64,000 nucleotides of DNA from Zasmidium citrigriseum (taxonomy: Eukaryota; Ascomycota; Dothideomycetes; Mycosphaerellales; Mycosphaerellaceae): assembly GCA_002786025.1 (NCBI GenBank), contig NHNW01000004.1:744001-808000 (forward strand), read 5' to 3'. Below, in pieces: positions 56,562 to 64,000 of the stretch. Position 1 is the first letter of the stretch, and every line of letters begins with the position of its first letter. The notes below the pieces were generated by a model. That model did no database searches. It saw only the letters and a list, made by a program, of their open reading frames with translations, and was not told where the DNA came from. A program made the position numbers and the translations under genes.

Positions 56562-58423
56562 CGTGAGCAAGGACACAAGACGTCTTGCGGGCTTTTCTCG
56601 ACGCAATGCTGCAGTCTGGCTGCCGTCTCGCACGGTCGGTCGGGTCTCAGCGAAGTATCGAGAGTTGATTTCGAGGCGTTCGGACATTCTCGCTCAGCAA
56701 AAGGGACAATGCCGTGGGCTTTGGTAATGGGAGCGCGATACCCTCGGCGTTGCGGGATACGGTGCGAAAACACATGTTTCAAGTGCGATGGCGTTTCGAA
56801 TTTGCTCTTTCTTCTGGGTGGCTCAGTGTCTTTTTTCAGCAAGCAGCACAACAGCGCGGCCATTTCTCGCGACTGTCTCTACAGCAGCAGCAGCCAGCAT
56901 TGGGAGGTCTTTTGCTCTTACTTCATGTATTCTGCCGCTTTCTTCTGCGAGGAAGGGAAAGGAAAAAAGAGAGCGGCTCTGGCAACGGGGTATGTGGTAA
57001 ATAGCAATGGAGTATGACAAGTGTATGCCATACCGAATTCGTTGGTGATTTTCCGTGATCTTTGATTCTTGGTGAGGAATGAAGGAGAGAAGAACAGCAC
57101 GAGAATTGAGGTGAAGTTGATTGAGGCTTTCATGGGACGGTCCGCACCAAGACGGAAAATGGCATCGTTCCCGTCGACGTTCGCGAGATCACGTCCGCTG
57201 CGAGTGACGGGTCGGGACGAGCTTTCGAAAGTGCGTACCTTGCTGGCTCGCTGTTACTATTAGGCGGTTCGTGAATCGTTGCGACTTCACTTGAAGGGTG
57301 TTCGAGATACTAAGAAGAAGTAATCGACGACGCCTGTTTCTACTCAAAGCCCTTGTCGACATCGTTGAGACGTGATCGATGTCACGGTGATGGGAGTGCA
57401 TTTGTGCTACAGTTATCCTGGTCTGTCACTGAAGATGGCAGGAAGTATTGGTCGTTTGAATGTGGGCGAGTCCACTTCTGATGTTGGTGGCTTGTGGTGT
57501 AGGGCCTGTATCCTTGACAGAGACGCAGTGACGACGGCTGGGGAAAGGACGATGGAGAAACATTTTCTCGTAGACTTTCCGTGTAATCAAGACTTGCAAC
57601 AGACGGGAGATTGAAACCGAGAGAGAAATATTATTCTGATCAGGGAAATACGCTTGGTGAGAACTTGTGCCGCATCATATCCAAGGAATCGCGAGGAGGA
57701 AATCGAGGATGGGTATGAAGTTTGTAACCCATTGGATGAATGCGTACAGGATTGGATCTGCCCTTCTTCACATGCCACCTTCTTGACGTCTCTGTAGTTG
57801 CGATGGCCGATCTTTTTTGGCCAATTGGTTCGAAAGCCGTGCCAGACATGCCCAGGTCCAGTCGAATCCCGGAATCAAGGCATCGATGGTGGACGGGACT
57901 CATCGAGTCCTTCCTTCAGTTCTTATTAATGCTGTGCGGACACTGGCTGATAGACTGCAAAGAGTTGCCAGTGCTGGTTTCGGATTGCTGCGTGGAGTCC
58001 TCGTCGATCTTCTGTTATATCGTTGAAGTTCCCGATCGCTACTTGCAGACTGTCAGTCTGAGTACTAGATGCTGGCTGCCTTACCAGTCCTTTCAAGCTT
58101 GAAACACCTCGTTGTCCAGGATCAGGCCGATCTGTTTCGTCGATGCTCAATCAGGGACCACACATACAGCCAAACTAATAGCAGCAACCTCATCCTACCA
58201 CAATACTTCTCCATCTGCACGTATTTCAACAGAGCATGTATCAAAACTTGAACTGTAATTGAATCCGGCTACCTGCGGCGTCATCAAAGCGCCACAACTC
58301 CCTAACCAAGGTCTTCCGCGTCCGAGATGAAAGTGCTCTCCTCCACGCGCATGGTATCTGCTGATCTGGACTCAATGCTTCAAAAGTAGACATGTCGATG
58401 AAATGGATTCGTGGCAGCCTCGC
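56562..58423. other. Intergenic, convergent gene ends
   Basis: About 1.86 kb between the 3' end of the Zn2Cys6 gene and the 3' end of the Rab5 gene. Short frames only; nothing recognised. Confidence 0.45.
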
Positions 58424-59265
58424 TCAACAGTTGCATCCGCCTGGGCCCCCTGCTCCCGCTCCCGGCTCCGTTCGTGATCCCAGATCAACACCTGCCGATC
58501 GACCGGCTGCTCCCCTCATACCACGTTGGCTGGCCTGCTCTATCGGCAGCTTCTTCGCGATCGCGGTGAACAGTTCCTTGACGTTTTCGGCGGTTTTGGC
58601 GCTGGTTTCGAAGAAGAGAAGGTTCGCTTCTTTTGCGTATGCCTCGGCGTCTGCAGTGGGGACTGCCCGTTTGTCGGGTTGCTCGGCGACGAGATCGGCT
58701 TTGTTTCCGGCGAGTGCGATGATGATGTTCTCGTTGGCCTGTCGTTGCAGCTCCTTCACCCATGCCTTGGCCTTATCTAATGAGCTCTGGAGGCGGGTCA
58801 GCTCTTGTCCACATTTTCCCTAATCGAAGAATCTCTACTCACCGCCTGCGTGATATCGTAGACTACCACTGCGCAGTTTGCATTTCTGTAGTACATAGGC
58901 GCCAGTGATTTGTACCGCTCCTGCCCTGCCGTGTCCCATATCTCAAACTTCACTGTCGTCTGCTCATCGAGGGCAATGGTCTGTGTGAGGAAGGCGGCGC
59001 CGATGGTGGATTCTCTGTAGTCGTCGAACTGGTCCTGTGGCGGGAGTCAGAGGCTGATAGGCTGCGGTATTCTCTCGAGGGCTATCGTACCTTTACGAAG
59101 CGGAGGACGAGCGAGCTCTTTCCGACAGCTGACTCTCCTATACATAGTTAGCCTCATGTGCCACTATATTTGTCCTCAGACCGCGCGCATACCAAGCAAT
59201 ACCAGCTTGAACTGTGCAAAGCGAGCGCCTCCGGGACGGCCGCCTTGCTGCACTCTCGACGCCAT
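58424..59265 (-). CDS. Rab5-family small GTPase (Ypt5/Vps21 type)
   Basis: Four minus-strand exons, 59265-59193, 59137-59091, 59034-58843 and 58786-58424, encode 224 residues; the three introns are 55-56 nt. All GTPase motifs are present: GESAVGKSS (P-loop), ESTIGAAF (switch I with the effector Thr), WDTAGQERY (switch II), GNKADL and ETSAK. The head ([20 protein letters not shown]) and switch regions fit Rab5, and the C terminus GGCNC is a double-cysteine geranylgeranylation site. By family it controls fusion of endocytic vesicles and early endosomes. It is divergent from SAC1, 353 bases between starts; both serve endomembrane traffic. Confidence 0.93.
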
Positions 59266-59618
59266 CAAAGTGTGTTATTGCGGATAGGAGACAGTGGTGA
59301 GGCCGTGGTAGATCGGACGGTGGTGTGTTTGTCGTGGGCGAGTTTGCTGGATGTGGTGGTGCAAGAGTGGGTGGTTGCTATGGATGATTGTGGCCTGGTC
59401 TCGTTTGGCCGCCAGCGCCAGACTCGCACGTGCCCAACGTCATCAGCTGCTTCCGCTGTGGCTGAGGAGCGGACGCCAAGCCAAACCAGCGACATCAAAG
59501 CTGTCCATCACGCCCCCTGGCCCTTGCTGCTGATCCCGACAACATCTCGACCATCGAGCCTTTGACAAGTCCACATCCGACGCATCGAGATCAATCAATA
59601 TCGTCGGCACAGCCCACG
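59266..59618. promoter_or_regulatory. Shared divergent promoter of Rab5 and SAC1 genes
   Basis: The 353 bases separate divergent start codons and must hold both promoters. No element assigned. Confidence 0.5.
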
Positions 59619-61821
59619 ATGAGCGCGACGCTCCCTTTCCGGGACATCAACGTACACGCGTCCTCGACTTACTACGCCTTCTCCTCGCCATCCTCCCCGA
59701 ATGCTCCGACTCTGGTCGTAGACCGGCCATCTGGAGATCTTAGGCTGAACGATGGCAAACTCACTGGAGGTCACCGCGTGTCCAGCATCTCAGGCATTCT
59801 GGGCATAATCAAATTGCGGCTAGGTATGGGATTCGATCGTGGCAAAGGTCGTGAAGTAAGATCAATGCTGAATTTAGTTGTGTAGATAGCTATGTGATCA
59901 TCATCACCAAGTCGCAGCCGGTTGGACGACTCAAAGGCCATCAGATCTACAAGGTTATCTCGACCGAGTTCTTGCCACTACGGGAACGCCAAATCCACGA
60001 TCCTGATGAGGATACATACCTCAACTACCTCAAAACGCTCATGAAGACTGGTCCTATGTACTTTTCCTACTCTTTCGACTTGACCAACAGCTTCCAACGC
60101 CAGGCCCAGAGCGATGCCAACGAACCATTGTGGCAACGGGCAGACGATCGATTTTACTGGAATCGATTTGTTTCGTCGTCTCTCATCAACTTCCGAATAG
60201 GCAAGACGCCTGGCAGGCTCTCTTCAGCTCCACAACCCGCTGTTGATCCCTACATTTTGCCTGTCATGTACGGCATGATGAGCATTACCAACACATCCAT
60301 CAAAGGCAACGGTCTCACGTTTGTGCTCATCACTCGACGCTCTAGACATCGCACTGGCACCAGGTATCTCTCTCGCGGCATCGACGAGGAGGGCCACGTT
60401 TCAAACTTCAACGAGACAGAGCAAGCGATCATTCTCAACGACAGTGCTTCGAGCGGACTGACGAGCTTTGCCGGCGATCAAGGATTCATGAACGGCAAGC
60501 CGGTCAGTGGACCTGAAACGCAAGTCTTGTCTTATGTGCAGACTCGAGGCAGCGTTCCAGTCTTCTGGGCCGAGGTCAACACTCTCAAATACACACCCAA
60601 ACTGCAAATTCGCGGCGTGGAGACAGCTACAAATGCGGCCAAGAGACATTTCGACGAGCAGATTCAACTGTACGGCGAGAACTACATGGTCAACCTCGTA
60701 AATCAGAAAGGACGTGAGATGCGAGTCAAAGATGCCTACGAACAGCTGGTCAAGATTCTGCAATCAGCGCCGCGAGAGACGACAGAAGCAGACCGCAAGA
60801 CCAACGAGAAGTTCAACGTCATCGAGCCGAACGACAAGAAAAGCTGGTATGACCACCTTCACTACGTCTACTTCGACTTCCACAACGAGACGAAGGGTTT
60901 GAAATGGCACCGAGCTCAGCTTTTGCTCGATCAACTGAAAGACGGACTCACTGCGGGAGGCTACTTCCACGGCATTGACATGCCGTCGGGTGGCGTTGAT
61001 ATTCGAAGGAAGCAGACGGCTGTGGTGAGGACGAATTGCATGGACTGCCTTGACCGGACAAACGTGGTGCAGTCGATGCTTGGTCGATGGACTCTCACCC
61101 GCATGCTCATCGATTTGGGAGTTCTTCGAGCAGGCGAGACGGCACAGGACGACCAGACTTTCGAACATCTCTTCCGCAACGTATGGGCAGACAACGCCGA
61201 TGTAGTCTCCAAGACATACTCTGGAACTGGTGCCCTCAAGACAGACTTCACCCGCACAGGCAATCGTACACGCGCTGGAATGCTTCAAGACTTGAACAAC
61301 AGCTGTACACGATATGTGCGCAACAACTTCGCCGACGGGCCTAGACAAGATGCTTTCGATCTCTTCCTCGGCGCATATTCTCCAGATACCGCCGGCATTG
61401 GATCAGCACATCAGTTCGCAGACAGGAGACCGCTTGTAATTCAAGCAGTGCCATACGTCCTTGGCTTCTGCGTGTTCTTCGTCGTGATCAGCGTCAGCAC
61501 AAATCGCTTGCCAAATTCGACGATCTGGCCACTACGCCTTTTCACTTTGTTCAGTCTTGCGGTTGCTGGATATGCGGGCCGGTTCATGTGGACTTATGGA
61601 ACTCTATATGTAAGTGCACCCACCCTCAACTACTAGACATCGGCACTGACATCTTCCAGGTCAACTGGCCCAAGCTGAACACCCCACAGTGGGCCATCGA
61701 GGCCTATCAAGACACGCTCGAAAAGGTCGCCAAAGATCCCATCATTGGTCCTTTTGTCGGCGGAGGCAAGAGCGACGCTCGTCTTGGAATTCTTGAAGAG
61801 GGTAAGAAGAGGCGCGAGTAG
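59619..61821 (+). CDS. SAC1: Phosphoinositide phosphatase Sac1
   Basis: Exons 59619-59823, 59886-61609 and 61660-61821 encode 696 residues; introns are 62 and 50 nt. The catalytic motif C-x5-R is intact in RTNCMDCLDRTNVVQ, with the nucleophile C453. The N-terminal SAC fold (SYVIIITKSQPVGRLKGHQI, then DLTNSFQRQAQS and FWAEVNTLKYTPKL) is complete. Two C-terminal membrane segments (VIQAVPYVLGFCVFFVVISV and LFTLFSLAVAGYAGRFMW) anchor it in ER/Golgi membranes. By family it removes phosphate from PI4P and PI3P. The last exon adds a cytosolic tail ending in EEGKKRRE. It is slightly longer than the yeast enzyme. Confidence 0.94.
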
Positions 61822-62223
61822 CCTGACTGACTTTCGACATTGTGTATTATTGCATGGCGTTTTGTTTGTTTGGCATAAGATGATAACATAGATTCCCGGA
61901 TTCTTGCTGGTATAACTAATTGGACATGGCATTTTGACAGCCTGACGAAAGAATGCGGTACACCATCTCACGACATGGTGCATGTTGGGAAAAACACCAG
62001 GTTGTGATTGTAAAGCCGGCTAACATGGGTTTGCAGTAGGGACTCACCCATCTTCCACCATTGGTACCTCGAACGCCTTGTCGTTTCCCTCACGATGCGC
62101 CCACTATCACCCCGCTCACGACCCAGCTCAGATACATTACTGTTCCTACCATCGCTGCGACCCCGTACACTTTAGTTTAGAGGCTTTGGGGTGAACAGGG
62201 ACGCTGTTCCCTTCACGCCTACC
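61822..62223. other. Intergenic, no gene seen
   Basis: About 400 bases between SAC1 and the acidic-repeat gene. Confidence 0.45.
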
Positions 62224-63157
62224 ATGACTCCCCCAATGTCCACCACCGGTGTCACTTCCTCGACTGGAGCTCCTCCCAGCGCTCCAATGCCCTCCACCCA
62301 ACGTTTGTCCGCCCCGGTGCTCTCCGGTCCATTCTCGCCCATGTCCTACGACTCTACTCCACTGTTCTCCGCCTACAATGAACAGTACCAGACTCCGCAG
62401 GGCTTCGATTTTGCCTATACCAATGAGCACGTCGACATACACACCGGAGATCGGCTGTTTCCTGCTGGTCAAAAGCCGGTCGTCGCAGCTGGAGAGTTGC
62501 TTGTGCAGGGAGAAGATTTACCGGCGTATCAGCAGGAACCATTCGTCGGAGGTGCACATCTGGTCGTTGAGGGAGAAGATTTCCCGGTGTATGATCAGGA
62601 GCCATTCATCAGAGAGGATGAGTCGTTTGTCGATGGAGGGGACCTGCTTGTTGAGGATGACGAGTCATTCGCCGGAGAGGACGAGTTCCTTGTTGAGGGA
62701 GAGGACTTACTTGGTGAAGAGGAACCGTTCGTCGGGGACCGGGAGTTCCTTGTTGAGCATGAAGACTTATTCGGCGGGGAAGAGTTACATGTCCATGGAC
62801 AGCACTCACCCGTCGCTATGCAAGGCTCGGTTGTTGGGAATGGGAACTTGCCTCTCCTCAGGCCAAAATTCTTCCTCAACAAAGAAGAGCCGTTTGTCCG
62901 TGTTTCAACGCCATGCCACGCCAGCCCCGTCCGCCCCTCTCTCTGCACCTTCAGGTGACGCCGATCCACAGGAGCCGGATCTGGACTTCATCGGCGATTA
63001 TCAACATGTCTATGTTGGCAAGGAACCCGTCGATGAAGATGAGCTGCACGACGACGGCACTTTTGAGGGCTCTGCATACGGAACTCAGTTCTTTAGTGTC
63101 GGCTTCTACCATCAATCTTACGTCGAACCTCCTTACGCCCAGGCCGAGCAGAATTGA
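62224..63157 (+). CDS. Acidic tandem-repeat protein, unknown
   Basis: Exons 62224-62899 and 62955-63157 encode 292 residues. The 55-nt intron (donor GTGTTT, pyrimidine-rich tract, acceptor CTTCAG) moves the reading frame and joins EEPFVR to DADPQEPDLDFIGD; two overlapping frames in this region are explained by it. The head is Ser/Thr/Pro-rich. Residues about 90-215 are degenerate acidic repeats of about 12-21 residues built around GEDL, DQEPFI, EDESF and LVEGEDL. The tail (DYQHVYVGKEPVDEDELHDD) stays acidic. No known domain is recognised, so no function can be given. The stop lies only 28 bases before the next ATG (see the final gene), so the two may be exons of one gene. Confidence 0.6.
62490..62810 (+). 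repeat. Degenerate acidic-codon tandem repeats
   Basis: Repeated units resembling gttgagggagaagattt..., read as (L/F)VxEGED(L/F) with an EPFV half, recur about every 36-66 bases. The repeats are imperfect in both length and sequence. Confidence 0.6.
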
Positions 63158-63184
63158 GAGCGGTTTCGTGCAGCATTAAACAAT

Positions 63185-64000
63185 ATGCTCCTCTCTGTGG
63201 TCCAGCTAATCGCAGCCCCTGGATTCTTTCCGAGCCCTATGGCTGACTGGCCCTTTGCTCCATCTATCGCTCGGTCCATCGCTTCTACTACCAAGCACGG
63301 TGTACATTCCCTCGCGAGCGTATTATTCAACGTATTCTCGCTACAGGCACAGGAAGTCTTTGGCAGAGAAAGCCTCAGCATCTGGGACCTCCTGTCGTGG
63401 TCTGTGCAATATACTATCGACCAGATGAAGTCTCATTCCGGTCTATACCTCAGTATTATCGCGCTCGGCACCTGGTCTACACGCGCTGCCGGCCATTATT
63501 GGGGATTGTACGTTAAAAGCGGTACAAGGAAGCCAAGTTCCGGGGGGTTCTGGAGGCGCATTCTGAATTATTTTTGCTCGAAGGTTCTCGCCGTCGTGGC
63601 TCCATCCAGTTTGCATTTTGAGCACGCGCTTCGTGCTAACGCCGTCCAACAGATCCGAATGGTCGCTCTTTTCTTATTGGATCAGCCAAGGGTACTTGTC
63701 ACTCTCTTGGAGGGATTGCTCATGGTTTATCTCGGTTGTGTAGCACATCCAAGTCCGGGTTCTAAGAGCAGGGCCGCAAGGTGGATCAATCAGGCTATTC
63801 GCGACTTTGTCGACTTCTACGCCATCGAACGTCCCGGGCTTGGTCTTAACAAGGTGTGTGCGTTAATGCAGGGCGTTTCTGGTGTATGGACGACGCCAAA
63901 TCCAGATTGTCATTTGTGTGGGAAGTCTCTTACTGGCGTCCATGCCAGCAATGTGAGATTGTGGTCCTTTTCCGACCGCCTCGACCGAGTTCACAAACAA
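63185..64000 (+). CDS. Partial membrane protein running off the window
   Basis: From ATG 63185 the frame has no stop for 272 codons and leaves the window open at 64000; a TGA lies in frame just upstream (63155-63157). Hydrophobic segments include MLLSVVQLIAAPGFFP, GLYLSIIALGTWSTRAAG and MVALFLLDQPRVLVTLLEGL with LLMVYLGCVAH. A Cys pair (CHLCGKSLTG) follows near residue 240. I do not recognise the family. The start is very close to the preceding gene: a donor GTGTCG at 63091 and acceptor GTGCAG at 63173 would join the two in frame (QFFT then LNNMLLSVV), making one larger protein with an acidic head and a membrane domain. Confidence 0.6.
   Translation, partial: MLLSVVQLIAAPGFFPSPMADWPFAPSIARSIASTTKHGVHSLASVLFNVFSLQAQEVFGRESLSIWDLLSWSVQYTIDQMKSHSGLYLSIIALGTWSTRAAGHYWGLYVKSGTRKPSSGGFWRRILNYFCSKVLAVVAPSSLHFEHALRANAVQQIRMVALFLLDQPRVLVTLLEGLLMVYLGCVAHPSPGSKSRAARWINQAIRDFVDFYAIERPGLGLNKVCALMQGVSGVWTTPNPDCHLCGKSLTGVHASNVRLWSFSDRLDRVHKQ

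Noticed and set aside
62249..63157. A frameshift in the acidic-repeat gene
   Set aside because: The frame change is explained by a 55-nt intron (62900-62954) with a good pyrimidine tract; no lesion is needed.
1..64000. A secondary-metabolite cluster or mobile element
   Set aside because: No synthase, P450 cluster, transposase, reverse transcriptase, long terminal repeat or terminal inverted repeat was found; the genes are mostly housekeeping.

Overview
This 64 kb window is nuclear DNA from a filamentous ascomycete (Pezizomycotina; a Dothideomycete would fit, but I cannot prove the class from sequence alone). The evidence is: introns mostly 46-76 nt with GT..AG ends and CTAAC/CTGAC branch sites; fungal-only families (Zn2Cys6 regulators, PacC, a PTH11-type rhodopsin-like receptor domain, a sterol C-14 reductase of the ERG24 type, Sgf11, Rqt4); and no bacterial-style operons, tRNA, rRNA or CRISPR. 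Exon-intron models below were built by hand from splice signals and frame continuity and were not checked against RNA.

Layout. 1-2.3 kb: 3' part of a Pro/Ser-rich gene, then a SHB17-type sugar bisphosphatase. 3-9 kb: a Zn2Cys6 regulator facing a receptor-transporter fusion (7-TM rhodopsin-like domain joined to a FucP-type MFS carrier), separated by 2 kb of possible gene debris. 9.3-15.9 kb: parvulin, a BLOC-1 Cnl1-like subunit, a broken glutamate decarboxylase copy, a two-domain fasciclin protein. 17.3-29.7 kb: DASH cryptochrome with an RGG tail, a TPR protein, an alpha/beta hydrolase, a Nudix hydrolase, a NIPA-type Mg transporter, V-ATPase subunit E, and a membrane protein split by an in-frame TAG. 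31.5-36.2 kb: the pH regulator PacC with clustered PacC sites upstream, then a regulator of the Zn-less 'fungal-specific transcription factor' type. 37-45 kb: a small unknown protein, Sgf11, ERG24, a methyltransferase and Rqt4. 45.5-50.9 kb: one DUF2461-like gene with introns of 709, 2107, 789 and 330 nt, quite unlike its neighbours. 51-54.8 kb: gene-poor. 54.8-64 kb: a Zn2Cys6 regulator, Rab5, Sac1, an acidic-repeat protein, and a membrane protein that runs off the window.

The genes do not form a recognisable biosynthetic cluster; most are housekeeping genes in mixed orientation. Functional neighbours of note are the divergent pairs TPR/esterase, NIPA/V-ATPase E, Rqt4/DUF2461 and Rab5/Sac1 (both endomembrane), and the regulator next to the receptor-transporter fusion. 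The observations I would check first are the receptor-transporter fusion, the decayed glutamate decarboxylase, the giant-intron gene and the TAG-interrupted membrane protein.
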